64,000 nt of DNA from Proluteimonas flavola (GCF_021191705.1 NZ_JAIWPU010000014.1:1-64000), one strand, 5' to 3'. Counted from the first letter of the stretch, positions 36,020 to 45,377 are shown. Numbers and translations are program-made. Notes: generated by a model from the letters alone, not told the origin.

Positions 36020-36571
36020 TCAGAGTTCTTCGACCACCACGTTGCGGTTCGTATAGATACAGATGTCGCCGGCGATGTTGAGCGACTCGACGGCGACGGT
36101 GCGCGCATCGAGTTCGGTATGCGCGAGCAGTGCGCGCGCGGCCGACAATGCGTAGGAGCCGCCCGAACCGATCGCGATGATGCCGTCGTCGGGTTCGATG
36201 ATGTCGCCATTGCCGCTGATGATCAGCGAGGTCTCGGCGTCGGCGACCGCGAGCAGCGCCTCGAGCTTTCCGTAGCGGCGATCGGTGCGCCAGTCCTTGA
36301 CCAGCTCGACCGCGGCGCGCACCAGCTGGCCGCCGTGCTGCTGCAGCTTGCCTTCGAACAGTTCGAACAGGGTGAACGCATCGGCGGCGGCGCCGGCGAA
36401 TCCGGCGAGCACCTTGCCCTCGCCCAGGCGCCGCACCTTGCGCGCGTTGCCTTTCATGATGGTGTGGCCGAGCGTGACCTGGCCGTCGCCGGCGACGACC
36501 ACCTTGCCGCCCTTGCGGATCGACACGATCGTCGTGGCGTGGAACACGTTGGGATTCTGGCTGGGGTCCAT
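36020..36571 (-). CDS. hslV: ATP-dependent protease peptidase subunit HslV
   Basis: A 183-residue threonine protease, proteasome-beta fold. Cleavage before Thr in [13 protein letters not shown] exposes the catalytic N-terminal Thr; the Lys in [16 protein letters not shown] completes the site. The ATG at 36571 has an excellent GGAGG ribosome-binding site, so the upstream ATG at 36595 is rejected. It forms the peptidase rings of HslUV, a heat-shock protease. Confidence 0.96.
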   Translation of the reverse strand: MDPSQNPNVFHATTIVSIRKGGKVVVAGDGQVTLGHTIMKGNARKVRRLGEGKVLAGFAGAAADAFTLFELFEGKLQQHGGQLVRAAVELVKDWRTDRRYGKLEALLAVADAETSLIISGNGDIIEPDDGIIAIGSGGSYALSAARALLAHTELDARTVAVESLNIAGDICIYTNRNVVVEEL

Positions 36572-36639
36572 GCGGCCTCCAAGGATCGAATCCACTGGAT
36601 GGGGCCGGGACCGCCCGGATCAAGGCATCCGCGGCTGCG

Positions 36640-37038
36640 TCATGGCGTCGCGTCGGCCGCAGGCCCGCGCACGTGTCGGTCGAGCCGGCGTCCTGCGCGG
36701 ACGCCGAGCACCGTCGCGATGCCGGACACGACGATCGCCATCGCGTTCGCAGCCGCCGCATCGGCCACCGTGAACTGGCCGCCTCCGAGACGCTGCACGA
36801 CGAGCACGCTCGACACCCAGCCCACCGCCCACAACACCAGCGCCGCGCGCATGAACGGCTGCCGCGCGGCGAATGCACCGCCGCTCGAGGCCAGCAATGC
36901 GATCCCGCCCGCCTGCAGCGCGGTCGACACCGGCGCCACGCCCAAGGGCATCGGCGGAAACAGCGACGCCGCCAGCAGGCCGAGCAGCATCTGCAGGGTG
37001 ACCGATACGGCCAAGCCAATGACGATGCGCAGGTTCAT
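36640..37038 (-). CDS. Small four-helix membrane protein, unknown
   Basis: A 132-residue membrane protein with about four hydrophobic segments (about 5-25, 38-58, 67-85, 98-116) and a basic C-terminus ([12 protein letters not shown]). I know no function. It is inserted between xerC and hslV, 19 bases downstream of xerC, so probably in that operon. Confidence 0.6.
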   Translation of the reverse strand: MNLRIVIGLAVSVTLQMLLGLLAASLFPPMPLGVAPVSTALQAGGIALLASSGGAFAARQPFMRAALVLWAVGWVSSVLVVQRLGGGQFTVADAAAANAMAIVVSGIATVLGVRAGRRLDRHVRGPAADATP

Positions 37039-37057
37039 GGACAGCTCCGGGTGCGCA

Positions 37058-37945
37058 TCAGGACTTGCGCTTCGCACGCGGATGCGCCGCGTCGTAGACC
37101 TTGGCCAGATGCTGGAAATCGAGATGGGTGTAGATCTGCGTCGTCGCGATGTCGGCGTGGCCCAGCAGTTCCTGCACGCCGCGCAGATCGCCGGACGACT
37201 CGAGCACGTGGCTCGCGAACGAATGCCGCAGCAGATGCGGGTGCACGCGCTTGAACAGGCCCTGGCGCTGCGCGAGCAGGCGCAGGCGCAGTTGCACGGC
37301 GCGCGCGGAGATCGGCGCGCCGCCGCGGCCGGGAAACACCGGCGTCGCGGACGTGCCGCCACTCTCGGTGCGCCACTCGGTCAACGCATGCAGCGCATGG
37401 CTGCCGACCGGCACACTGCGCTGGCGGCTGCCCTTGCCGAGCACGGTCACCAGGCCGCCGGCGAGATCCAGATCGCGCCAACGCAAGCCGACCAGTTCCG
37501 ACAGGCGCAGGCCCGACGAATAGAACAGTTCCAGCAGCGCGCGATCGCGCAGGCCCAGCGGCGCGTCGACCGGCACTTCGACCAGTTGCGTGGCCTCGTC
37601 GACGTCGAGCACCTGCGGCAGCTTGCGCGGCACCTTGGGGCCCCGCACGCCGGCAGCGGGATTCGCGCCGATGTGGCCGTGCTTGAGCAGCCACTGGTAG
37701 AAGCTGCGGCAGGCCGAAAGCCGACGCTGCAGGCTCTTGGGCGACAGGCCGCCGCGATGGCCGGCGGCGACGAAGGCGCGGATGTCCTCGCCATCCAGGC
37801 CACGCAGATCGCCGCGCGCCTGCGCCTGCGCATTCGTCCAGTCGACCAGTGCGCCCAGGTCGCGGCGATAGGCGTCGAGGGTGTGCACCGACATCCGCCG
37901 TTCGATCTGCAGATGGTCGAGGAACGCGTCGACGTCGGCGTGCAT
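37058..37945 (-). CDS. xerC: Tyrosine recombinase XerC
   Basis: A 295-residue site-specific recombinase that acts with XerD at dif to resolve chromosome dimers. The catalytic residues are all visible: Arg in SSGLRLSEL, Lys in GKGSRQR, His-x-x-Arg in [12 protein letters not shown], His in LLGHADI and the nucleophile Tyr in QIYTHLDF. Length matches E. coli XerC (298). It follows the DUF484 gene by 11 bases in the conserved lptM-dapF-DUF484-xerC order. Confidence 0.96.
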   Translation of the reverse strand: MHADVDAFLDHLQIERRMSVHTLDAYRRDLGALVDWTNAQAQARGDLRGLDGEDIRAFVAAGHRGGLSPKSLQRRLSACRSFYQWLLKHGHIGANPAAGVRGPKVPRKLPQVLDVDEATQLVEVPVDAPLGLRDRALLELFYSSGLRLSELVGLRWRDLDLAGGLVTVLGKGSRQRSVPVGSHALHALTEWRTESGGTSATPVFPGRGGAPISARAVQLRLRLLAQRQGLFKRVHPHLLRHSFASHVLESSGDLRGVQELLGHADIATTQIYTHLDFQHLAKVYDAAHPRAKRKS

Positions 37946-37956
37946 GGCGCGTGCGC

Positions 37957-38634
37957 TCAGGCGGCGGTGTCGAACCGTCGCATCGCGGTCGCGAACGCCT
38001 CGCCCATCATGCGCAGGAACAGCGTGCCCATGCCGGGATAGAAGCGGTTGGCGTCGCGGCTGCCGACAGCGACCAGGCCGATGCCGGCCAGCGGCAGCAG
38101 CGCGCTCGAATGCACCTCGTCGACGCGCGGGCCGTACAGCAGCGACTGCTTGTCCGGATGCAGGCGGCCGCACAGCGGCTCTTCGTCCTTGAGGCAATCG
38201 GCGAAGGGCTGCAGCAGGCGATCGTCGCGCGAGACGACCTGCAGCCAGTCCTCCTCCAGCCCCGGCACCGGCGCGAACAGCACGATGCGCACGAGATCGC
38301 CGTTGAAGTCCTCGGCCAGCGTCGCGGCGAGCGCGCGCACGGTGGACGCCGGATCGGACTGGCGCATCAGCGCCAGCGTGAGCTGGTGGGTGCGCACTGC
38401 GAGGCGCTCGTTCTCCTGCGAGATCGCGAAGAGATCGCGCAGGCGCTTGGACAGTTCGCGGTTCTTGTCGCGCAGCACTTCGAGCTGGTAGCTCGCCAGC
38501 GATGCGGCCGGGCCGTCCTCGCGCGGTACGACCAAGGTCAGCGCCAGATCCGGGAACTGCTGCAGGAAACGCGGCTGGCGACGCAGCCAAGCGGCGACTT
38601 CGTGTGCGCCGAGTTTCTCGGTCGTCTCGCTCAT
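37957..38634 (-). CDS. DUF484 (YigA-like) protein
   Basis: A 225-residue cytosolic protein of the DUF484 family, a GAF-like fold of unknown function. It begins with a helical region [18 protein letters not shown] and ends [14 protein letters not shown]. In most gammaproteobacteria it lies between dapF and xerC, as here. Its ATG overlaps the dapF stop (ATGA). Confidence 0.88.
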   Translation of the reverse strand: MSETTEKLGAHEVAAWLRRQPRFLQQFPDLALTLVVPREDGPAASLASYQLEVLRDKNRELSKRLRDLFAISQENERLAVRTHQLTLALMRQSDPASTVRALAATLAEDFNGDLVRIVLFAPVPGLEEDWLQVVSRDDRLLQPFADCLKDEEPLCGRLHPDKQSLLYGPRVDEVHSSALLPLAGIGLVAVGSRDANRFYPGMGTLFLRMMGEAFATAMRRFDTAA

Positions 38635-39473
38635 CCCAATTCCCCTTCGAAAACGAATGCGGCCGGTCCGGCCATCGACAAGGTGACGTCGTCGGCCGGC
38701 CAGTCGATGTGCAGGGTGCCGCCGGGCAACGATACGGCGACGCTGCGCCCGGTGCGACCACGACGCGCGAGCACCGCGACCGCCGCGCAGGCGCCGCTGC
38801 CGCAGGCCAGCGTCTCGCCGACGCCGCGCTCGAATACGCGCAGGCGGATGCGATCAACCGTGACGACCTGGGCGAAACCGACGTTGACCGATTCGGGAAA
38901 CCACGACGAGGCCTGCAGCGCGCGACCGATGCGCTCGACGTCCGCGGCGTCGACATCGTCGACCTCGATCACCGCATGCGGATTGCCCATCGACGCCGCG
39001 CCGAGCGTGAGCGTGCCGATGCCGTCGACCGGCAACGTGTACAGCGGCTGCGCTGCATCGACACCGGCCATCGGAATGCGCGCCGGCGCGAACTCCGGCA
39101 CTCCCATCGCAATGCGGTAGCCCGCACCTTCGCGCGTGACCGCATGCAGGCCGGCCGGGCTTTCCAGTACAAAATCGTCCGCGCCCGCGCCATCGCGCAC
39201 CAGCCACGCGGCCACGCAGCGCGCGCCGTTTCCGCATTGCTGCGACGCCGAACCGTCGGCGTTCCAGATGCGGTAGCGCGCGAGCACGCCGGCAGCGCGC
39301 GGGGTCTCGACGGTGAGGATCTGGTCGCAGCCGACGCCGGTGTGGCGATCGGCCAGCGCGCGGCACAGCGCGGCATCGGGCGGCGGCACGTCGCCGCGCA
39401 GGTCCAGCACGACGAAGTCGTTGCCGGCGCCATGCATCTTGGTGAAGCGCAGCGGGGAGACGGTTCCGGACAT
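38631..39473 (-). CDS. dapF: Diaminopimelate epimerase
   Basis: A 280-residue enzyme converting LL- to meso-diaminopimelate for lysine and peptidoglycan. The two catalytic cysteines are Cys80 (QQCGNGARC) and Cys224 ([10 protein letters not shown]). The N-terminal [16 protein letters not shown] is canonical. It is 37 bases downstream of lptM and overlaps the DUF484 gene by four bases. Confidence 0.96.
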   Translation of the reverse strand: MSGTVSPLRFTKMHGAGNDFVVLDLRGDVPPPDAALCRALADRHTGVGCDQILTVETPRAAGVLARYRIWNADGSASQQCGNGARCVAAWLVRDGAGADDFVLESPAGLHAVTREGAGYRIAMGVPEFAPARIPMAGVDAAQPLYTLPVDGIGTLTLGAASMGNPHAVIEVDDVDAADVERIGRALQASSWFPESVNVGFAQVVTVDRIRLRVFERGVGETLACGSGACAAVAVLARRGRTGRSVAVSLPGGTLHIDWPADDVTLSMAGPAAFVFEGELG

Positions 39474-39510
39474 CAGGGACGACGGCGGGGCGAACGGGTG
39501 TCGCGCAGGC

Positions 39511-39807
39511 TCACGGCGTTCCGGTGGTGGCCGGCGGCACGTCGCGGATCAACGGCACCGGCTGCGCGGGCGGCGTGCCGGTCGCCTCGTCGGTCGTGCC
39601 GTCGTCGATGCTGTCTTCCTCGGCGTCGTCTTCCCACGCCGCGTCCTCTTCGGCGTCGAGCTGTTCCTGGGTCGGAATCGACGACTTGAAGATGTAGCGG
39701 CCGCGGTCTTCCGGCGGCACCTGGCGCGGCTGCAGGAGGTCGGCCTTGTTGCCGCAGGCGGACAACAACAGCGTGGCGGCGAGGATCGGTAGGAGGCGGG
39801 TGTGCAT
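39511..39807 (-). CDS. lptM: LptM/YifL-like lipoprotein
   Basis: A 98-residue small outer-membrane lipoprotein. The lipobox [12 protein letters not shown] places a lipidated Cys followed by the G-N/Q-K motif typical of LptM, which assists LptD assembly in E. coli. The tail is unusually acidic ([13 protein letters not shown]) and longer than E. coli YifL (67). Its position upstream of dapF supports the assignment. Confidence 0.82.
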   Translation of the reverse strand: MHTRLLPILAATLLLSACGNKADLLQPRQVPPEDRGRYIFKSSIPTQEQLDAEEDAAWEDDAEEDSIDDGTTDEATGTPPAQPVPLIRDVPPATTGTP

Positions 39808-39961
39808 GCGCGGAAGTGTAGCCCGCCGCGTCGCGGGCGACATCACCGGCGTTGCTGTTCAGATGACGGCACGATGACAGCGCACCAAGGGTCAGCCCCA
39901 GATTGTCCGGACCTGCCGCCCCGCCCAGACTTTCCGGCATCCGCGCCGACAGGACCGCACG

Positions 39962-41062
39962 ATGGGCATTCTCGATGGGCTGGGCAGCGCCGCCTCCCAG
40001 GCGGGCGGCGTCTTCAAGGGCGCCGGCGAAGCGCTGTGGGAGACCGGCGAAGGCGTGGTCACCCTCGGCGGCAATGCGCTGAAGGCCAGCTACGACCTGG
40101 GCCCCGCGGGCCTGGCCGTCGACGGCGTGGCCGGGTTGTACGAACACGCGACCGGCGACAGCCTCGACACGCCGGACTGGCTGCCGTCGGCCGCGCGCGG
40201 CGGCGAGCGCATGGAGGCCGCCGCCGAGGTCGTCTCCGCCCTCGCGCGCAATCCGGGGCTGCTGGTCGACGCGGTGGTCGATCCGATCAAGGCCGACTGG
40301 CAGGCCGGCCGCTACGGCGAAGCCATCGGCCGCGGCACGGCCGAACTGGTGCTGGCCGTGGTCGGCACCAAGGGCGCCGACAAGGCGGCCAAGGGCGCGA
40401 AGGTGGCCGATGCCGCGGATACGGCCGCGGACGCCGCGCGTGTCGCCGATCGAGCCGACAGCGCCGGCGATGCCGGCCGCACCACGGCTGCACGTGGCGC
40501 GGACGAGGCGGATCTGGGCGACATCCTCGCCGACGCGGACACCGGCCGCACGGTTGGCGGCCGTCCGGTGCTGGCGTTCGAGTCGATGGACGACTTCAAC
40601 CTCGCCGCCAATGCCGCGCGTCCCGACACCGTCTACGAGTTCGGCAACTACCGCTGGACCACCGACGACCAGGCGCGCGTGATCCGCGCCGAAGGCCGCG
40701 TGGATCTGGAACCCGTCGGCCGCAACGACGCAGGCCTGCAGCGCGACATCGGCAACGAGGGCCGCGCGACCGACGTCGGCTTCCACATCATCGCCGACCG
40801 TCTCGCGGGCCCAACCAACCGTCTGAACGTCGTGCCCGGCAACGGCAAGCCGATCGGCGATGGCCTGCCGAATCTCAACAACGGCGAGTACAAGCGGTTC
40901 GAGAACGAACTGGCGCGGCTCGCCGGCGACGGGCACGAGGTGGATATGCGGGTATCGCCCCAATACAATCCGGGCAATACCAGCAACCGTCCCGACACCT
41001 TCGTTGCGGAATATCGCGTGGATGGCGGCGACTGGATCGACCAGACCTTCCCCAACAAGTGA
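39962..41062 (+). CDS. Polymorphic toxin, DNA/RNA non-specific endonuclease domain
   Basis: A 366-residue predicted antibacterial or secreted nuclease. The N-terminal half (1-180) is glycine/alanine-rich and helical (GRGTAELVLAVVGTKGADKAAKG), like the pre-toxin region of polymorphic toxins. The C-terminal ~100 residues match the endonuclease NS_2 pattern of YeeF-like toxins: DVGFHIIADRLAG with His275 as candidate catalytic base, then N-rich VVPGN and GLPNLNNGEYKRFENEL, and VDMRVSPQYN near the end. There is no Sec signal, no LXG or VgrG/PAAR module. The next gene is probably its immunity protein. The delivery route is unknown. Confidence 0.7.
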   Translation: MGILDGLGSAASQAGGVFKGAGEALWETGEGVVTLGGNALKASYDLGPAGLAVDGVAGLYEHATGDSLDTPDWLPSAARGGERMEAAAEVVSALARNPGLLVDAVVDPIKADWQAGRYGEAIGRGTAELVLAVVGTKGADKAAKGAKVADAADTAADAARVADRADSAGDAGRTTAARGADEADLGDILADADTGRTVGGRPVLAFESMDDFNLAANAARPDTVYEFGNYRWTTDDQARVIRAEGRVDLEPVGRNDAGLQRDIGNEGRATDVGFHIIADRLAGPTNRLNVVPGNGKPIGDGLPNLNNGEYKRFENELARLAGDGHEVDMRVSPQYNPGNTSNRPDTFVAEYRVDGGDWIDQTFPNK

Positions 41063-41074
41063 TGCGACCACGCC

Positions 41075-41509
41075 ATGGATGATCTCAATGCCGCCTATGC
41101 CGACACCGTGCGTGCCGTCGCGGCGAGTGTCCGTGATGTGAACGACGGCGAATGGGGCGCGCGCGACTGGCTGCGCCTCGTCGTCGATTTCGAATCGCTG
41201 TCCGAAGACGGCGGCGCCCCGCGCACCAGCAGCATCTCGTTCGCGATCGCGCGCGAGGGCGATGGTCCACTGGAGAAGGTCGCGTTCCGCCTCTCGCCCG
41301 AAGCCAAGGCCGGCTTCGCGCAGATCGGCCGGATCATGCATGCGCAGAAGGGCCAGGACTGGACCACGAGCACGCTGGTCGTCGAACGCGACGGCCAGTA
41401 CGACTTCCAGTTCGGCTACACCACGCCATACCGGTTGTCGGGCAACCTCAACGACACGCGCTATCGCGATTATCTCGAGCGCTACAAGGCCGAGACCGGT
41501 ACGCCGTAG
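41075..41509 (+). CDS. Probable immunity protein (YezG/DUF600-like)
   Basis: A 144-residue acidic cytosolic protein, 12 bases behind the nuclease toxin gene. The layout (WLRLVVDFESLSEDGG, then YDFQFGYTTPYRLSGN and a final RYRDYLERYKAE helix) resembles YezG-type immunity proteins that partner YeeF-like nucleases. I judge this from pattern and position only. If it is not YezG, it is still the best candidate neutraliser of the toxin. Confidence 0.55.
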   Translation: MDDLNAAYADTVRAVAASVRDVNDGEWGARDWLRLVVDFESLSEDGGAPRTSSISFAIAREGDGPLEKVAFRLSPEAKAGFAQIGRIMHAQKGQDWTTSTLVVERDGQYDFQFGYTTPYRLSGNLNDTRYRDYLERYKAETGTP

Positions 41510-41524
41510 AAGCGCGCAGACCCC

Positions 41525-41579
41525 GTGGGAGCGCGCTTGCGGTCAAGGGAAAGCCCATTGCGCGCAAGCGCGCTCCCAC
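41525..41579. repeat. REP-like inverted repeat, GTGGGAGCGCG family
   Basis: GTGGGAGCGCGCTTGCG pairs perfectly with CGCAAGCGCGCTCCCAC, 15 bases after the immunity-gene stop. It sits between two convergent genes and could serve as a shared terminator. Confidence 0.8.
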
Positions 41580-41583
41580 AGAA

Positions 41584-41979
41584 TCAGACCGTCGGCGGCT
41601 CGGGTCGCAGCCACAGCCAGCTTGCCACCGCCGCCATGCACGCGATCGGCAATGCGGTCATCCACCACCGATGCGCGGGAATCCACAGCATCAGCGCGAG
41701 CAGGATCGCGGCGCAGACGGCCATCGTGCCGGTCGCAAGCCATTTCGCGCGGCGGCTGACCGCGCCATGCGCCTGCCAGTCGCGGATCGACGGGCCGAAG
41801 CGCGGATGCGCCAGCAGCCAGCGATGCAGCCGATCGGACCCGCGGGCCGCGGCCCAGGCCGCGATCAGCACGAATACCGTCGTCGGCAGGCCCGGCACGA
41901 ACACGCCCACGATGCCGAGGCCGAGACTGGCGTAGGCCAGCAGCCACCAGGCCCAGCGGAAGCGCGTGCGTCGTTGCAT
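41584..41979 (-). CDS. YbaN-like DUF454 membrane protein
   Basis: A 131-residue inner-membrane protein with about three to four helices. The DUF454 signature is LGIVGVFVPGLPTTVFVLIAAWAAARGSDR with HRWLLAHPRFGPSIRDWQ after it. The function is unknown. It ends just after the inverted repeat and is convergent with the immunity gene. Confidence 0.88.
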   Translation of the reverse strand: MQRRTRFRWAWWLLAYASLGLGIVGVFVPGLPTTVFVLIAAWAAARGSDRLHRWLLAHPRFGPSIRDWQAHGAVSRRAKWLATGTMAVCAAILLALMLWIPAHRWWMTALPIACMAAVASWLWLRPEPPTV

Positions 41980-42083
41980 GACGCGTATTCTATGCGCGGC
42001 GCCCGTGCGTGCCGGAACGCCGCACCCGGAACGGACTATTCGACGCGGATTGCGTCCGGTACGCGCACCGGATCGCCCGCCGA

Positions 42084-42354
42084 CTACGGCACACGGCGGA
42101 TCCTGGAGATGTCGTAGCCGAGTGCGCGGATGCGTTCCATGTGCGCCGCGTAGTCGGTCTCGGGAATCGACGGCGTGCGCGCCATCAGCCAGACGTCGTC
42201 GCGCTTGCTGCGCCCGACGATGGTCTGCTGGTAATCGTTGTCGACGTCGCCGATCACGTACTCGGCCTTGATCGGCCACGGCCATCGTCGCAGGCGGACA
42301 TGTCGATACCGCGACGATTGCCGCGCAGGCGGCCACGCCCGAGAATGCGCGCAT
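42084..42354 (-). pseudogene. Blc-type lipocalin, internally deleted
   Basis: The 3' part (about 42084-42290) encodes the C-terminal end of an outer-membrane lipocalin: KAEYVIGDVDNDYQQTIVGR, VWLMARTPSIPETDY and GYDISRIRRVP before the stop. A start codon at 42354 opens a signal-like N-terminus ([14 protein letters not shown]) in a different frame and joins the remnant directly. The lipocalin barrel is missing. The reading suggests a gene that lost its centre by an out-of-frame deletion. Its start codon overlaps the queD start on the other strand. Confidence 0.65.
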
Positions 42355-42709
42355 GGACATCTTCAAGGTTTTCACCCTCGAGGCCGCGCACCGGCTGCCG
42401 AACGTACCACCGGGCCACAAGTGCGCGCGTCTGCATGGACATTCGTTCCAGGTCGAGGTGCACGTGTCCGGCGAGCCCGGCCCGGAGACCGGCTGGATCA
42501 TGGACTTCGGCGATCTGAAGGCCGCGTTCGCCCCGCTCTATGCCCAGCTCGACCACCACTACCTCAACGACATCCCCGGACTCGAGAACCCGACCAGCGA
42601 ACGTCTGGCGCTCTGGATCTGGGAGCGCCTCAAGCCCACGCTGCCGGCGCTGAGCGCGGTCGTGATCCGCGAAACCTGTACCTCGGGCTGCCGCTACACC
42701 GGCCCCTGA
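42353..42709 (+). CDS. queD: 6-carboxytetrahydropterin synthase QueD
   Basis: A 118-residue tunnelling-fold enzyme of queuosine (7-deazaguanine) synthesis. It shows zinc ligands His13, His28 and His30 and catalytic Cys24 (CARLHGHSF), the acidic WIMDFGDLK and the pterin-anchoring Glu in [12 protein letters not shown]. Length matches E. coli QueD (121). No other que gene is visible in the window. Confidence 0.94.
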   Translation: MDIFKVFTLEAAHRLPNVPPGHKCARLHGHSFQVEVHVSGEPGPETGWIMDFGDLKAAFAPLYAQLDHHYLNDIPGLENPTSERLALWIWERLKPTLPALSAVVIRETCTSGCRYTGP

Positions 42710-42796
42710 GCCAGCGCGTGTTCGCGCTGTGGGCGGCTCCAAGCCTCTGATCCATATACGAAAATGAATGCATGGCGACCGCTCGTCGGCATTTTG

Positions 42797-42824
42797 TTGC
42801 AATGCAGCATGGCTGGGTTATGCT
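42797..42824 (+). promoter_or_regulatory. Candidate sigma-70 promoter of the phasin gene
   Basis: TTGCAA at 42797-42802 and TATGCT at 42819-42824 are 16 bases apart, about 46 bases upstream of the phasin start. It is the best -35/-10 pair I see in this gap. Confidence 0.4.
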
Positions 42825-42870
42825 GCACCGCACAAACCCGGCAGACCGCCGGCACACGCAGGTAACCGCC

Positions 42871-43272
42871 ATGTCGTACCAGTTCAACGAGCAGTTCGCC
42901 GCCGCGTCGCGCCAGTTCGCCGATGCTGCTGCACAGATCAACCGCCTGTCGCTGGAGAATGCCGAGACGCTGTTCGGCCTTCACCTCTCGACCCTCAACG
43001 ACAACACCAACGCCACGTTCGCCTTCGTCAACGAAGCGATCGACGTGCGTGACATCGACGGCCTCAAGGCCCTGTGGCCGAAGGGCGCGCAGGTGGCCCG
43101 CGAGAATGTCGAGCGTCTCGTCAGCGCCGGCCAGGAAACCCTGGGCCGCACGGTGAAGACGCACGAAGCCATCGCCGGCCTTGCCAAGTCGCAGGTCGAG
43201 TCGGCCACCGCCGATGTCCGCGCCGAAGCGGAAAAGGTCGTCAAGGCGACCGCGAAAACCACCAAGCGCTGA
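42871..43272 (+). CDS. Phasin-family protein
   Basis: A 133-residue almost fully helical protein with the phasin pattern: FNEQFAAASRQFADAAAQINRL, then long amphipathic helices (AQVARENVERLVSAGQETLGRT) and a Lys/Ala-rich end (KVVKATAKTTKR). Phasins coat polyhydroxyalkanoate granules; no phaC is in the window, and phasin-like proteins in xanthomonads may have other roles. A strong terminator follows, so it is probably monocistronic and well expressed. Confidence 0.82.
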   Translation: MSYQFNEQFAAASRQFADAAAQINRLSLENAETLFGLHLSTLNDNTNATFAFVNEAIDVRDIDGLKALWPKGAQVARENVERLVSAGQETLGRTVKTHEAIAGLAKSQVESATADVRAEAEKVVKATAKTTKR

Positions 43273-43337
43273 TCCGCGCTGCGGGGCCTTGGCCCCGTGT
43301 ACCGAACTCCGGGCGATCCCTCCCTCGCCCGTAGCCG

Positions 43338-43368
43338 ACCCGGCAGCCCGCACGCTGCCGGGTTTTTT
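43338..43368 (+). terminator. Rho-independent terminator of the phasin gene
   Basis: ACCCGGCAGC / GCTGCCGGGT forms a 10-bp stem with a CCGCAC loop and is followed by six T. It ends right at the stop of the convergent DUF3037 gene. Confidence 0.92.
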
Positions 43369-43768
43369 ATGCGCCGCGCACCGGGCCCGGTGGCAGCACC
43401 ATGCGTGCCATCAGACGCGTGCACAGCCCGTCGGGATCGTCGGTGCGCCCGGTGTGCACCGGCGAGACCTGGATCATCGAACTGCGCCGCGCCGTGAGCC
43501 AGTGGAAGCGCGCACGCGCTGGCAGCGCGGCGATCGGCCCGGCATGGGCATCGCCGCGGCAGATGCGCACGATCGCATCGAGATGCCGCTGCAGCGTGGC
43601 GATATCCGCATGCGGATCGAGGGCATGCAGCCGTGCCGGGTCCAGCGCGACCGCCGCGGCGAGCGTGCGCGCACCCTGGCAGGACACGATCACGCCTGCG
43701 TTGATGAACTCCTCGCGTTCGACCCGGGGCACGGCCCGGATCACCGCGTAGTCATAGACCCGCTGCAT
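43367..43768 (-). CDS. DUF3037 protein
   Basis: A 133-residue cytosolic protein of the DUF3037 family, typified by [26 protein letters not shown] at the N-terminus; unknown function. It is encoded directly behind a HipA-like kinase with a 17-base overlap. Such pairs of DUF3037 and HipA_2-type kinase occur together in other bacteria, so a joint function is likely. I use the ATG at 43768 because the domain begins there. Confidence 0.8.
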   Translation of the reverse strand: MQRVYDYAVIRAVPRVEREEFINAGVIVSCQGARTLAAAVALDPARLHALDPHADIATLQRHLDAIVRICRGDAHAGPIAALPARARFHWLTARRSSMIQVSPVHTGRTDDPDGLCTRLMARMVLPPGPVRGA

Positions 43769-44531
43769 GCGCACGCTGCGCCTCCCCGACGAACGCCGAG
43801 CGGTGCGCCAGGCGCCTGCAGAAGAACTCCACGTAGGCCGCGCGGTGCGCGTCGACATCGGCGAACCGCGGCTCGCCGGCCAGCCAACTGTCGGGCACCA
43901 GCGCCACGATGCGGCGGATGCCGTCCTCGGTGATGCGCGCCGACAGGGCGGTATCGGCGGCGTCGAGCGCGCTCGCGAACGGCAGCAGCACGTGGTCGGC
44001 GATTCGCGCGAACGGACCGCTCGCGATACGCGCCGCGCTGTCCCAGTCGTGGTGGAAATACAGCGACGCGCCGTGGTCGATCAGCGTCAGCCGGCGGTGC
44101 CAGACCAGCAGATTGGTATTGCGCGCGGTGCGGTCGACATTGCAGATGAAGGCATCGAACCAGACGATCCGCGACGCGAGATCGGCATCGGGCGGCTCGA
44201 CCGCGGGATCGAAGTTGATCGCACCGGGCAGGTAGTCCAGCGCGAGATTGCAGCCCGCGCTGGCGCGGATCAGATGCTGGATCTCGGAATCGGGCTCGGT
44301 GGCGGCCATGTCCGGATCGAGATCGATGAAGACGATCTCCGGCATCGGCAGGCCCAGCAGGCGCGCGAACTCGCCGCCGATCAGCTCGGCGACCAATGCC
44401 TTCGCGCCCTGCCCCGCGCCACGGAACTTCATGACGTACATGCCGTCGTCGTCGGCCTCGACGACCGCCGGCAGCGAACCGCCTTCGCGCAGCGGCGTGA
44501 CGTAGCGCGTGGCCTCGACGCTGCGGATCAT
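43752..44531 (-). CDS. HipA-like kinase (HipA_2 type)
   Basis: A 259-residue protein-kinase-fold protein related to the persistence toxin HipA. Lys35 (YVMKFRG) would hold ATP, the catalytic loop is N131-V-D133-R-x-x-R-N138, and the metal-binding Asp152 lies in LIDHGAS. It lacks HipA's N-subdomain and no HipB-like repressor is adjacent. It overlaps ung upstream by four bases and the DUF3037 gene downstream by 17, giving a ung-kinase-DUF3037 operon. Substrate unknown. Confidence 0.75.
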   Translation of the reverse strand: MIRSVEATRYVTPLREGGSLPAVVEADDDGMYVMKFRGAGQGAKALVAELIGGEFARLLGLPMPEIVFIDLDPDMAATEPDSEIQHLIRASAGCNLALDYLPGAINFDPAVEPPDADLASRIVWFDAFICNVDRTARNTNLLVWHRRLTLIDHGASLYFHHDWDSAARIASGPFARIADHVLLPFASALDAADTALSARITEDGIRRIVALVPDSWLAGEPRFADVDAHRAAYVEFFCRRLAHRSAFVGEAQRAHAAGL

Positions 44532-45226
44532 GCGTCGAGCTCCGATCGTTTCGGCAGCGACCAGTCGATCTGGGGAATCCCGCGCTTGCGCAGGAAGTTG
44601 TTGGTCCTGGAGAAGTGCCCGCTGCCGAGGAATCCGCGATGCGCCGACAACGGCGACGGGTGCGTCGTGCGCAGCACGCAGTGGCGGTTGGTGTCGATGA
44701 CCTTGCCCTTGGCCTGCGCATAGCTGCCCCACAGCAGGAACACCAGATCCTCGCGCTCGCGGTTGAGCACGTCGACGACGTGGTCGGTGAAGCCTTCCCA
44801 GCCCTTGCCCTGGTGCGCGCCGGCCTTGCCTTCTTCCACCGTCAGCACCGCGTTGAGCAGCAGCACGCCGCGCTCGGCCCAGGGCATCAGCCAGCCGTGG
44901 TCGGGCCGCGGGAGACCGAGATCGCGTTCGATCTCCTTGTACATGTTGTCCAGCGACGGCGGCACGCGCTGGCCAGGACGCACGGAAAAACACAGCCCAT
45001 GCGCCTGCCCGGGTCCGTGATACGGGTCCTGGCCGAGGATCACGACCTTCACCGCATCGAACGGCGTCGCATCGAAGGCCGCGAAGATCTCCCGCCCCGG
45101 CGGATAGATCCGTGCGCCCGCCGCCTTGCGCTCGCGCAGGAACGCGGACAGCGCCTGCATGTCGTCGCGGCGCAGCCAGTCGCCGACGTGGGCTTTCCAG
45201 GAAGGTTCGAGGCGGATGTCGGACAT
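44528..45226 (-). CDS. ung: Uracil-DNA glycosylase
   Basis: A 232-residue family-1 UDG that removes uracil from DNA. The water-activating motif GQDPYH has Asp67, and the DNA-binding [10 protein letters not shown] loop has His189. LLLNAVLTV is also conserved. It heads an operon with the HipA-like kinase. The start is the ATG at 45226; the longer frame runs into the homopolymer repeat. Confidence 0.96.
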   Translation of the reverse strand: MSDIRLEPSWKAHVGDWLRRDDMQALSAFLRERKAAGARIYPPGREIFAAFDATPFDAVKVVILGQDPYHGPGQAHGLCFSVRPGQRVPPSLDNMYKEIERDLGLPRPDHGWLMPWAERGVLLLNAVLTVEEGKAGAHQGKGWEGFTDHVVDVLNREREDLVFLLWGSYAQAKGKVIDTNRHCVLRTTHPSPLSAHRGFLGSGHFSRTNNFLRKRGIPQIDWSLPKRSELDA

Positions 45227-45281
45227 GGGGGAACCGTGGATGGACACGCCTGCCAGCGTACCGGCACAGCGGTGAGTGATG

Positions 45282-45368
45282 CTGTGGGAGCGGGGGGGGG
45301 GGGGGGGGGGGGGGGTGTGGGGGGCCCCCCCCACCCCCCCCCCCCCCCCCCCCCCCCCGCTCCCACAG
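45282..45368. repeat. Poly-G / poly-C hairpin with conserved REP ends
   Basis: CTGTGGGAGCGGGG at the left and CCCCGCTCCCACAG at the right are perfect inverted ends of the GTGGGAGCG repeat family. Between them lie a run of 24 G (45292-45315), a short mixed centre (TGTGGGGGG then C8 and one A) and a run of 25 C (45334-45358). It lies between ung and the dual-receiver gene. Run lengths may be unreliable. Confidence 0.85.
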
Positions 45369-45377
45369 GTGGATTTG

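Noticed and set aside
39962..40500. Nuclease toxin considered as an X-T4SS effector.
   Set aside because: The conserved effector domain should be at the C-terminus, but the C-terminus here is the nuclease.
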